Below are positions 1-7,006 of a DNA stretch of 33,231 nt, piece after piece. Both the position numbers and the translations under genes were made by a program. A model generated the notes under the pieces. The model saw only the letters and a list, made by a program, of their open reading frames with translations, made no database searches and had not been told where the DNA came from. Origin of the DNA: Paenibacillus soyae. GTDB taxonomy: Bacteria; Bacillota; Bacilli; Paenibacillales; Paenibacillaceae. How positions within the stretch are numbered: position 1 is the stretch's first letter; each line of letters opens with the position of its first letter. Location of the stretch: positions 1 through 33,231 of the forward strand of contig NZ_JANIPJ010000034.1 in NCBI RefSeq assembly GCF_024623455.1, in the 5' to 3' direction.

Positions 1-83
1 CCGAAGGGTAAGATCCGCTCGACTTGCATGTATTAGGCACGCCGCCAGCGTTCGTCCTGAGCCAGGATCAAACTCTCCATAAA
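1..83 (-). rRNA. rrs: 16S rRNA, 5' end (partial)
   Basis: The reverse complement reads as the start of bacterial 16S rRNA: the universal GAGTTTGATCCTGGCTCAG primer site followed by the conserved CGAACGCTGGCGGCGTGCC and ATGCAAGTCGAGCGG stretches. The gene runs off the left edge, so only the first ~83 bases are present. The 5' end at 83 is set by alignment to E. coli numbering, with the GAG of the primer site as bases 9-11. The sequence after AGTCGAGCGG is too short for a species call, but the leader and neighbourhood are of Bacillales type. Confidence 0.97.
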
Positions 84-159
84 AGTTAGTTTGACTTGCT
101 CTAAAACGTTGTTGCTATTTCGATTCATTCTTTCGAATGTATCGGGCAGTTTCGCTCGT

Positions 160-360
160 TGTTCAGTTTTCAAAGATCAATGTATTTCTTGTTTGTCGCC
201 CGTGTCTCAGCGGCGACTTTTATAATATATCACACTCGCCTATCTTGTTGCAAGCTTTTTTTTCGAAGTTCGACATTTTTTTTAATTCGTCTTCATTCGA
301 TTTTTTTCGTTCGCAAAAGCGGCGAGTTTTAATTTATCACAGATAATAATGACACGTCAA
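160..360 (-). promoter_or_regulatory. Tandem promoters and leader of the rRNA operon
   Basis: This fills the gap between the 16S gene and ygxA. On the minus strand there are two sigma-A type promoters. P1 has -35 TTGACG (355-360) and a -10 around 331-337 (ATAAAT or TAAATT, 17-18 bp spacer). P2 has -35 TTGCAA (248-253), an 18-bp spacer and -10 TATATT (224-229). Just after P2 the transcript can form a GTCGCC/GGCGAC hairpin (195-200 with 212-217). The conserved Bacillus-type 16S leader element TGATCTTTGAAAACTGAACA follows at 160-179. Two promoters in series are usual for Bacillus rrn operons. I see no gene in 84-424. Confidence 0.8.
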
Positions 361-381
361 CACCTAATCGAGAAATATAGT

Positions 382-420
382 AAAAAAGGAGCGCACAGGC
401 GGTTACGCCTATGCGCTCCT
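382..420 (-). terminator. Terminator of ygxA
   Basis: Inverted repeat AGGAGCGCA (387-395) with TGCGCTCCT (412-420), extended inside by AGGCG/CGCCT around a GTTA loop with one C-A mismatch. On the minus strand it is followed by a run of T (382-387). It lies directly behind the ygxA stop codon and upstream of the rRNA promoters. Confidence 0.88.
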
Positions 421-424
421 TCTA

Positions 425-1306
425 TTATGAATGATTAGCGATCCTATATTTAAGCTCGATCGCGACAGCATCCTTCGGATCGTCCATTACCGCCACTTCG
501 CTTAGGTATGAGCGTTTAACCAGCTTCTGCACCACAAGCGAGACATCAACTTGAAGCTCGTCGATCAATGGATGCGTCTGGAGCTCACCGATGCTCCAAG
601 GCATTTCGCGCGTGCTCATGAGGCTCAGCAGCAAAGAGCAGCATTCCTTCATTTTGCTCATTACCGAAAACTCGCAGGCCAGCATAACAAGCTGAACGCG
701 CTGCTCCAGCGTCTCGGGACTGGCGGTTAACTCTTCATATAGTTTATAGATGCCGGGATGAACCCGTCTCAGCTGTTTCCAAACCGTCAATTCCGGATGC
801 CGGCCTTCTTCGATGAGAGCGATATGAGCCCAGTGATGGAGCGCCGTCAATATATGACTATAAGCATCGAGCAAATTTCCGTCCGACAAATCCTGTTTCG
901 CTTGCAAATACGTTCTAAGGAAGCCCGCAAACTCGATGAATCGCTTTTGCTCGCGCTTGGATTCCGGGAACTGCAGCAACTCCTCACGAACGTTTGCCAT
1001 ATAACCTTCGCGATCCAACAATATCTCCCCCCGCACTATCCATTCAATAATGTTGCGATTTTCGCCGCTGGTGATCCAACGATTCAAGGCTTTTCTGTCA
1101 ACCGAGCGAATGGCAACCCGGTCGTTGTCCAGTTGCACATGCTGAGCCGCGTTCGAAGCCGCGTCGGTATCGGTAACGAGCAGCACTAACATATCTAAAC
1201 CATCAATCAGCGGGTTATATGAATACGGATTTTTGATGACAGATATGGACAATAAACCAGGCAGTTCCCGATAGGTGTCAATAACATGATCTTTGATATG
1301 CTCCAC
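425..1306 (-). CDS. ygxA: Nucleotidyltransferase-like protein YgxA
   Basis: 293-residue protein of the YgxA type: an N-terminal nucleotidyltransferase-like domain (roughly residues 1-120) and a helical region ending in a winged-helix-like part (roughly 225-285). The biochemical role of this family is not known to me. Identification rests on overall resemblance and on position: in Bacillus subtilis ygxA sits beside an rRNA operon and next to ygzB and perR, as here. The start is GTG at 1306 with GGAGG six to seven bases upstream (about 1313-1317). It ends before a strong terminator. No membrane segment or signal peptide is visible. The nucleotidyltransferase assignment is by family; I cannot point to a clear catalytic GS-DxD motif, so the fold may have lost activity. 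Confidence 0.8.
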   Translation of the reverse strand: MEHIKDHVIDTYRELPGLLSISVIKNPYSYNPLIDGLDMLVLLVTDTDAASNAAQHVQLDNDRVAIRSVDRKALNRWITSGENRNIIEWIVRGEILLDREGYMANVREELLQFPESKREQKRFIEFAGFLRTYLQAKQDLSDGNLLDAYSHILTALHHWAHIALIEEGRHPELTVWKQLRRVHPGIYKLYEELTASPETLEQRVQLVMLACEFSVMSKMKECCSLLLSLMSTREMPWSIGELQTHPLIDELQVDVSLVVQKLVKRSYLSEVAVMDDPKDAVAIELKYRIANHS

Positions 1307-1461
1307 TGGGTTCCTCCGTATAGCTAATTGCGTTAGATTAAGCTATAATAATAATCTACAGTTTCATACATTTTCGACAGGTTGGCTGCTCATTCCTGCT
1401 TAACGTTATAGAATTTCTGTCTCATTTTCGTAAGACTATAGTCACGGGAAGGGTTTGAAGC

Positions 1462-1824
1462 ATGAAGAAAATATTTTTTAAATCGGCAAAAATCAATGAA
1501 TTCCGCCTTTGGGGGCTCGTATTCACGCTTGTCGGAATGGGTATAATGATCCTCGGCACGGCCGGCATACTGCTGTGGGGACAAGTCGGCAAAATCTTTG
1601 CGGGAATCTTCATGGTCTTCGGCATGATCTCGCTGCTCATCAGCGTGGCCGTCTACTTCTGGGCGGGCATGATGTCGACCAGCGCTACGATGCTGCAATG
1701 TCCGGAATGCGGACGCCAGACCAAGATGCTCGGCAAGACAGACCGTTGTATGTTCTGCCGCACGATGCTTACGCTGGACCCGGCGCAAGCGACCGAGCAC
1801 CCGAGGGAAGAAGTACAAGCATAA
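1462..1824 (+). CDS. ygzB: YgzB family (UPF0295) membrane zinc-ribbon protein
   Basis: 120-residue protein with two hydrophobic transmembrane helices (about residues 16-38 and 43-68) followed by a short zinc ribbon: CPEC (residues 80-83) and CMFC (96-99), so four cysteines in two CxxC pairs. This architecture and length match the UPF0295/YgzB family of Bacillales, whose function is unknown. The start ATG is preceded by GGGAAGGG with normal spacing. It is transcribed towards the GH18 gene and shares a bidirectional terminator with it. Position between ygxA and perR agrees with the Bacillus arrangement and supports the name. Confidence 0.88.
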   Translation: MKKIFFKSAKINEFRLWGLVFTLVGMGIMILGTAGILLWGQVGKIFAGIFMVFGMISLLISVAVYFWAGMMSTSATMLQCPECGRQTKMLGKTDRCMFCRTMLTLDPAQATEHPREEVQA

Positions 1825-1844
1825 TCGGCCAACACCCTGCAAAA

Positions 1845-1880
1845 AGACCTGCGAAGCGGCTGCTTCGCAGGTCTTTTTTT
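1845..1880 (+). terminator. Bidirectional terminator between ygzB and the GH18 gene
   Basis: Perfect 13-bp stem (1845-1857 with 1862-1874), four-base loop GGCT, then a T run to 1880. On the other strand the A run at 1841-1845 gives a T run as well, so it can serve both converging genes. Confidence 0.92.
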
Positions 1881-1906
1881 AATCCTTTTAGAAGTGAATA
1901 ATAGCA

Positions 1907-3640
1907 TTATGGCTTCTTGTTGAGCGTTTCGTTAATGACATTCCATATCGTTGGGGTTTGGAAAGAACGAGCCCAAGTCGCGACGCCGCCCAATCCGTAT
2001 TTGCGTACAAGCTCGACTCTGGCCTTCATCGATACGTCGTCTTCGATCCAGATTCGTTTCAACGAGCCATCCTCTGTATATTCCACGTAATTCTGTCCTG
2101 CGGCTTGGTCGAAAACGGGCGTAAGCTTCTTCTCCTCGAGAATCGTCTTAATTGCTTCCATGCCCACGGCTTTCGACGTCACCTTGACGGCGCCGGTATC
2201 ATCCTTCGTTTCGGTCCATATCCGGGTATAGAGCGGCATGCTAAGCACGAGCTTGCCTGCGGGAACTTTATCCTCATCCAAGATTTTTTTGATGGCATTT
2301 TCAACCCAAGGCAAGGAAGCGACCGAGCCGGACTTCGGACTGGCTGCCCAATGCTCGTCATACGCCATGACCATCATGTAATCCACCACTTTGCCAAGCG
2401 CCGCGCGATCGAGGAAGAGCGACCACATCTCGCTCGTGGACTTCGGCGTTACGTCGATCGATACCACTAGTCCTTGCTCATGCAGCAGAGGTGTTAGCTC
2501 CTTCACGAACTGCACGAGATTTTCTTTGTCTTTGGTGTAGACGTTCTCGAAATCGATATTAATCCCTTGCAAATCGTAGATCTCGGCGAACGCGATAAGC
2601 TGTTGAATCATGGAAAACCTGGATTCGACGGTCGATAGAGCCTCCGTCGTCCTGTCCGGCTCAAACGCGTTGCTGAATAACGCCCATACTTGGTAGCCTC
2701 TATCATGCGCCCACTTGACGTAAGCCGGATCCGCTTTTCCTTTAATCGTGCCTTTGCCGTCCTCCAGCTCGAACCAGGTTGGACTCACGACGTTGACGCC
2801 GGGCATATCCCCGATTTTCGCAAAATCCGCTTTGCGTTCGTATACCGCTTCCCAGGTCATATTGATTTTGCTGCCCATCACCTTCCACGGCACGAAGGCA
2901 TCGTTCTTCACAAGCTGCGGAATTTGCTCAATTGAGGTCAGCTTCACGTCTTTCTTGTTCATGTAGCCGATATGGCCGCCGTTCGTCTGAACAAGCATCC
3001 AGCCCTCCGTTTCCTCCCATATCCGAAATGACTCGCCCGGCGATACTTTAACCAGATAAGGTTCACGAATGGAAGGCGCGACGCGGACGGAAGCTCCTTC
3101 TTCTTTGACGGCTTGTCCGAGTTGAATGGCGTCTCCTTCGGTCAGCAGCGTGACGATCCCTGTATCGGCATTGTGCTCCAGCTTGATGCCGAACAGCTCC
3201 TCGAGCGGCGCCGCAGGAATGTATACCGTCCCATCGGCCACTTCGGCCGCGATCGTCAGCTTATAATCTTTCTGATTCATCAAACCGGTTAACGCTTCCG
3301 TCTTGAGTCGAAGCACTTTGTCCGCCGTTGTCAGGACAAGAGTGCCGGTCGATTGTTCATAGTGAATCGGCTTATCCTCTCCAAGTAGCTCTTCCAGAAG
3401 CGGAAGCGGCAATTTCACTTCTCCATTATCCAATACAGCGCCGTAAGCCGATTCCTCTCCTCTCACCATGATCGGGTTCTGGAAACGATACGCCGGATCT
3501 TGCCGCTCGCTGCTAGGAATATACTTGAGGTAACCGAACCAGGCAAACGAAGCGATTGCCGCTATCATGAACACGAATATAAAAACGCCGAACCCGCTTC
3601 TTCTTCTCTTGCGTGGGCCGCGCATAAGCTGAGTATCCAA
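1907..3640 (-). CDS. Membrane-anchored GH18 family glycoside hydrolase with SH3 domain
   Basis: 577 residues. After a basic N-terminus there is one transmembrane anchor (about 16-36). A region like the copper-amine-oxidase N-terminal (stalk) domain follows (about 55-170), then a bacterial SH3 domain (about 180-233), then a GH18 TIM barrel (about 250-575). The GH18 active-site strand is seen as QGINIDFE at 358-365, with the catalytic Glu at 365 and the supporting Asp at 363; the first two Asp of the usual DGxDxDxE are Gln and Asn. The later MVMAYDEH (423-430) is also typical of GH18. By family it would act outside the membrane on chitin- or peptidoglycan-like glycans, as cortex-lytic YaaH/SleL relatives do; the substrate is not shown. 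The start is TTG at 3640, with AGGAGCG (3648-3654) upstream. It separates ygzB from perR. Confidence 0.85.
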   Translation of the reverse strand: MDTQLMRGPRKRRRSGFGVFIFVFMIAAIASFAWFGYLKYIPSSERQDPAYRFQNPIMVRGEESAYGAVLDNGEVKLPLPLLEELLGEDKPIHYEQSTGTLVLTTADKVLRLKTEALTGLMNQKDYKLTIAAEVADGTVYIPAAPLEELFGIKLEHNADTGIVTLLTEGDAIQLGQAVKEEGASVRVAPSIREPYLVKVSPGESFRIWEETEGWMLVQTNGGHIGYMNKKDVKLTSIEQIPQLVKNDAFVPWKVMGSKINMTWEAVYERKADFAKIGDMPGVNVVSPTWFELEDGKGTIKGKADPAYVKWAHDRGYQVWALFSNAFEPDRTTEALSTVESRFSMIQQLIAFAEIYDLQGINIDFENVYTKDKENLVQFVKELTPLLHEQGLVVSIDVTPKSTSEMWSLFLDRAALGKVVDYMMVMAYDEHWAASPKSGSVASLPWVENAIKKILDEDKVPAGKLVLSMPLYTRIWTETKDDTGAVKVTSKAVGMEAIKTILEEKKLTPVFDQAAGQNYVEYTEDGSLKRIWIEDDVSMKARVELVRKYGLGGVATWARSFQTPTIWNVINETLNKKP

Positions 3641-3680
3641 TTCATCACGCTCCTGTATGTCTTATTAGGCGTCTATGCAA

Positions 3681-3728
3681 ACCAAAACAAAAACGTGCTG
3701 TCTAGCGAATGACCGCTTTCGGCACGTT
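3681..3728 (-). terminator. Probable terminator of perR
   Basis: Inverted repeat AACGTGC (3692-3698) with GCACGTT (3722-3728), with an inner AGCG/CGCT pairing. On the minus strand it is followed by a T-rich tract (3681-3693). It lies about 30 bases behind the perR stop codon. Confidence 0.7.
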
Positions 3729-3759
3729 ATGTGAAATACATATCCAATTGATAGACGAA

Positions 3760-4191
3760 TTATTTGTCCGAAGAGTTGCAACTCGAGCACAATCCGTATA
3801 TCTCCATACGGTGACCCTGCACGGTAAAGCCTGTTTCGATGGATGCCGCTTTCTCCACTTCAAGCAGAGGCGGATAGCCGAAATCGACAATCTGTCCACA
3901 GCTCTTGCAGATAGCATGATAATGATCGGACAAATCCGCATCAAATCGACTTGAATCATCGCCATAGGTGAGTTCACGCACTAAGCCCGCTTCAACGAAC
4001 AATCTTAGATTGTTGTATATGGTCGCAACGCTCATGCTCGGATAGGCCGGGGAGAGCGTCTTGTAAATCTCGTCCGCGGTGGGGTGAGATTTCGATTCCA
4101 TCAAGCAGCTTAGAATGGCGTGTCGTTGCGGGGTCATCCGGACGCCATTCATCTTAAGTTGTTCAATTGCCGAATGAACGCTGGCTGCCAT
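3760..4191 (-). CDS. perR: Peroxide-responsive repressor PerR (Fur family)
   Basis: 143-residue Fur-family metalloregulator. It has an N-terminal winged helix (TPQRHAIL, then SVATIYNNLRLF recognition helix) and a C-terminal dimerisation domain. The residues that bind the regulatory Fe/Mn in B. subtilis PerR (His37, Asp85, His91, His93, Asp104) correspond to His36, Asp84, His90, His92 and Asp103 here. The structural zinc site is Cys95/Cys98 and Cys135/Cys138. Both sites are complete, so it should sense peroxide by metal-catalysed His oxidation and repress peroxide-stress genes. ATG at 4191 gives the N-terminus that aligns with B. subtilis. A GTG at 4200 would add three residues but has its ribosome site too close. 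It has its own promoter and a Per box. The neighbours ygzB and ygxA support PerR over Fur or Zur. Confidence 0.93.
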   Translation of the reverse strand: MAASVHSAIEQLKMNGVRMTPQRHAILSCLMESKSHPTADEIYKTLSPAYPSMSVATIYNNLRLFVEAGLVRELTYGDDSSRFDADLSDHYHAICKSCGQIVDFGYPPLLEVEKAASIETGFTVQGHRMEIYGLCSSCNSSDK

Positions 4192-4208
4192 TCCCCTCAC
4201 GCCTTTCT

Positions 4209-4256
4209 TTATAGTTATTATAATCTATTGTACGTTCTCGTTTGTAAATTTGTCAA
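4209..4256 (-). promoter_or_regulatory. perR promoter with Per box
   Basis: On the minus strand a sigma-A promoter reads TTGACA (4251-4256), an 18-bp spacer, then TACAAT (4227-4232). Immediately downstream, where transcription should start, lies the palindrome TTATAGTTATTATAA (4209-4223). It matches the B. subtilis Per box TTATAATNATTATAA at 13 of 14 defined positions. A Per box over the start region fits autorepression by PerR. The -35 element and part of the -10 lie inside the 3' end of the upstream DUF4097 coding region. Confidence 0.85.
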
Positions 4257-6159
4257 TGAAAGCGCCTGTCAAATCCTGACTCCGACCTTGAATGGATATG
4301 CTGTTTGTCGCGTTAATATGTATACGATAGATGCCTTCGCCCACAGTGCCTCTAATGGATTTCCTCGTTTGCTCAAGCGGCAGATCCGTCGTAATTTGAC
4401 CAAAAGTTACCGATCCATAAACGCTATAATCGCCCGCGTAAGGTATGCGGAGGTTGATCTCTCCAACCGAGCTGTCCAAGTCCCAATTGCCGCCGACCAT
4501 CGGACTTTCCACTTCGATGCTGCCGTTCAGCGTATCGGCTTTGACGTCGCCTGCGGCACCCGAGACGAGAATGCCTCCGTTTTTGGTTTCGGCGTCCAAA
4601 TCCCCGTAAATGTCCTTCAAGTCTATATCCCCGTTGAGCGTACTCGCATAGACCGCTCCGCCCTTCAACTCATCCGCGGTTATCGTACCGTTCTGCGTGA
4701 CGAGATTGCTGTCTCCGGTAACGAGATGCGCTTCGATGCTGCTGTTTATCCCTTCGACGTTAACCGAGCCGTACACCGATTGCGCTATCACCATTCCGCT
4801 CGCGCTTCGGATCGCGACGCCGTCTTGAGCGACAACATCGCCTACCGTTACGGAACCGTTGCCGCTCTCGATCTCGAGCTTCAAGGTTTGGATGGGCTGA
4901 ACCGTATCCAATAACGGAGTTGGAGTCGGGATCTCCGCATCGACGCCTTCATCGCTCTCGATCTCGACATCGGCGGAGCTCCCCGGTATCTCCGAATTTC
5001 CATCGTTAATCGGGCTCTCGGAAGGCAGGGGCTCCATGTTCACGACCGGCGGAGTCTCGAGCTTAGGGACGACGACTTCCAGGTTCATCCTCGGCAATCG
5101 GTTACCGTTCGCGCCAAAGTTCTGGCCTTTGGCTTCCAGCACGATTTCATCGCCCGGAGTCACCTGTACGATGGATTGTTCCGCAATCTCCGCCGCTTCA
5201 CCCTCGTCCGCCGTATCGACCCAAACGGTCGAATGAAGCTCGATTTCGTCCACGTTACCCGACCGCACGATGATATCGCCATTCGGATTGACGATTTTGA
5301 CGGTCACCGCGACCCCCTCGAATGGAATTTTGGTTATATTTTTGTCAAAGCGAAAGCCCGCCTCCTCGCCCAAATCCATCCGGCCGCTCAAATCGACGTT
5401 GAATTGATCCAACCATCGCACGGGAAAGTCGGCATATTGCGTGACGCCGTACGCCGTTACCGCTATGACCAGCGCGGCGACCGTGCCCGCGCCGTCGAGC
5501 CGGAGCTTGTCTCGTTTCTTCCGCAGCCATACCGTGTAGACGATCATCTCGATTCCTAGCAATATGAAGATAACCGGCCACCACTCGGACAGAAGGACCA
5601 GATCGTTCCTTCCTTTCAGCAAGTCCCATGCGAGGAATGATCCGATGACGAATATAACGGCCGCCGCCGTCATCCTCCCCAGCTTGAACACCCAGATCCC
5701 TCCCCTCCTAAGCGATAGCACAATTAATACGGATAAGACCATCAGCGTCGGGCCTACCGACCATTCCGCCAATTCGTTCATCCACGGCAGCATGAAAGCC
5801 GGGGGCTTAATCAGGATCATCATGAACGTTCCTGAAGCAGCCAGAAGGATGCCGTCTCGCAAACGCAACGGCTCAGCCGCCTGCAAATTTGCCTTCTCTT
5901 CCGCCTGCAGAACATCATATACGCTAATAAAATAAAACACGGGCAGAAGCAGCATCAAATAAACAATGAGCAGCAGATGCCTCCCGCCATCGGAATCGGC
6001 CAGACGGAAGATCGCCGTAAAGTCGAGCAGCAAGCCGGCTAACAATAGAAAGCCTTTGCCGTATTGTCCGAGCCTGACATGGCCCATGCCCGGCGCAAGA
6101 AAGGCGAGCAGAACCGTCAGAAGCCTGCTCCATCGACCCGCTATTCCGAGCTTACCCAC
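4225..6159 (-). CDS. Polytopic membrane protein with extracellular DUF4097 (LiaG-like) domain
   Basis: 644 residues. The first ~240 contain about seven or eight hydrophobic helices. An ordinary globular stretch follows (about 250-365), then a linker rich in Pro, Ser, Glu and Asp (about 365-430). The last ~210 residues are short beta-strand repeats with recurring Gly-Asp/Asn-Gly turns (NGSVTVGDV, YGSVNVEG, NGDIDLKDIYGDLDAETKNG). Such repeats are typical of the DUF4097 putative adhesin fold, also found in LiaG and YvlB. The function is not known; by analogy it may belong to envelope-stress or surface biology. Start GTG at 6159 has GGAGGG six bases upstream and overlaps the mgtC end by 19 bases, so translation is probably coupled. 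Its stop codon overlaps the perR promoter. Confidence 0.75.
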   Translation of the reverse strand: MGKLGIAGRWSRLLTVLLAFLAPGMGHVRLGQYGKGFLLLAGLLLDFTAIFRLADSDGGRHLLLIVYLMLLLPVFYFISVYDVLQAEEKANLQAAEPLRLRDGILLAASGTFMMILIKPPAFMLPWMNELAEWSVGPTLMVLSVLIVLSLRRGGIWVFKLGRMTAAAVIFVIGSFLAWDLLKGRNDLVLLSEWWPVIFILLGIEMIVYTVWLRKKRDKLRLDGAGTVAALVIAVTAYGVTQYADFPVRWLDQFNVDLSGRMDLGEEAGFRFDKNITKIPFEGVAVTVKIVNPNGDIIVRSGNVDEIELHSTVWVDTADEGEAAEIAEQSIVQVTPGDEIVLEAKGQNFGANGNRLPRMNLEVVVPKLETPPVVNMEPLPSESPINDGNSEIPGSSADVEIESDEGVDAEIPTPTPLLDTVQPIQTLKLEIESGNGSVTVGDVVAQDGVAIRSASGMVIAQSVYGSVNVEGINSSIEAHLVTGDSNLVTQNGTITADELKGGAVYASTLNGDIDLKDIYGDLDAETKNGGILVSGAAGDVKADTLNGSIEVESPMVGGNWDLDSSVGEINLRIPYAGDYSVYGSVTFGQITTDLPLEQTRKSIRGTVGEGIYRIHINATNSISIQGRSQDLTGAFIDKFTNENVQ

Positions 6160-6878
6160 CGTATGCCCTCCAGTTTCTTCAAATCATCCAATACCGTCAT
6201 CATGGTAACGTTTTTGTTGTACGGCATGGTAACGTGCAGCACGAGCCTGGTTAATGACTGCGCTTCGCCCCCGCGTGAGACGGAATCGGATGGCTCCGCG
6301 TCCTCCAGCATCATTTTTTTCACCGTAACCTTCCGATCGTTCAAGATGCCGGTCAGCTTGCTCATGACAAGCGAAAGGTCGGCTGCGTGGATCTTGATCA
6401 GATGCTCTTTCTTCGCCTTAATGTAACGCTTCTCCAGCTTATTAAACAGCCATAGCGTGAGCAGAACCATAACCGTTACGCAACTGGAAGCAAAATAGAA
6501 GCCCGCTCCCACCGCCAAACCGATCGCCGCCACAACCCAGAGCGAAGCCGCCGTCGTCAGCCCCGTAATCGACTTGCCGGTAAATAAGATCGTACCCGCT
6601 CCAAGAAACCCTACTCCGGTAATAACGGCAGCAGCCAAACGGGCGGGATCCACCCGCACATTCGGTTCCTCCACGAAGTCCGAGAACCCGTAGATGGACA
6701 GGAGCATCAATAGGCAAGCGCCTAGACAAACCAATATGTTCGTGCGGAAGCCCGCCGCGTGATTCGACTGCTCCCGTTCGAATCCAATCAAGCCGCCCAG
6801 CACAAGCGCCAGCGTCAACCGGAACAAGATGTCCATTTCGCCGATGATCCAAGGATTTGGTGCCGCGCTTAATGTCAT
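6141..6878 (-). CDS. mgtC: MgtC/SapB family membrane protein
   Basis: 245 residues: four to five transmembrane helices in the first ~150 and a soluble C-terminal domain of ACT-like type (about 158-245). Family signatures are clear: GGLIGFERE (about 28-36), GFRTNILVCLGA, GVGFLGAGTI, and GLTTAASLWVVAAIGLAVG. MgtC proteins are associated with growth at low magnesium and with inhibition of the F-type ATP synthase in pathogens; in soil Bacillales their role is less clear. The gene has a ribosome site AAAGGA before ATG 6878 and leads a two-gene unit with the DUF4097 protein. The 128-base gap upstream is too short for an M-box magnesium riboswitch and I see none. Confidence 0.88.
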   Translation of the reverse strand: MTLSAAPNPWIIGEMDILFRLTLALVLGGLIGFEREQSNHAAGFRTNILVCLGACLLMLLSIYGFSDFVEEPNVRVDPARLAAAVITGVGFLGAGTILFTGKSITGLTTAASLWVVAAIGLAVGAGFYFASSCVTVMVLLTLWLFNKLEKRYIKAKKEHLIKIHAADLSLVMSKLTGILNDRKVTVKKMMLEDAEPSDSVSRGGEAQSLTRLVLHVTMPYNKNVTMMTVLDDLKKLEGIRWVSSE

Positions 6879-6950
6879 ATGCGATGCCGTCCTTTCAATC
6901 TCTTCTAAGGAGTCGAATTCAATATTTGTTTCCTCTCTTCATTCTATGCG

Positions 6951-6990
6951 GCAAAAGGCGCGATTCAACTCATCGAGGTGAATCGCGCCT
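6951..6990 (-). terminator. Terminator of gatCAB
   Basis: Perfect 12-bp inverted repeat AGGCGCGATTCA (6956-6967) with TGAATCGCGCCT (6979-6990) and an 11-base loop. On the minus strand it is followed by TTTTGCC, a short T tract. It lies 16 bases behind the gatB stop codon. Confidence 0.82.
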
Positions 6991-7006
6991 GGCAACCTGC
7001 GGCTTG

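Noticed and set aside
137..346. 69-codon open frame in the rRNA promoter region
   Set aside because: No ribosome site; the DNA is explained by rRNA promoters and leader on the other strand.
1343..1357. Second Per box between ygxA and ygzB (CTATAATAATAATCT)
   Set aside because: Only 10 of 14 positions match and one half-site is poor in A+T-rich sequence; not enough to call.
6879..7006. M-box magnesium riboswitch before mgtC
   Set aside because: The space is too short once the gatCAB terminator is taken out, and no M-box features are seen.
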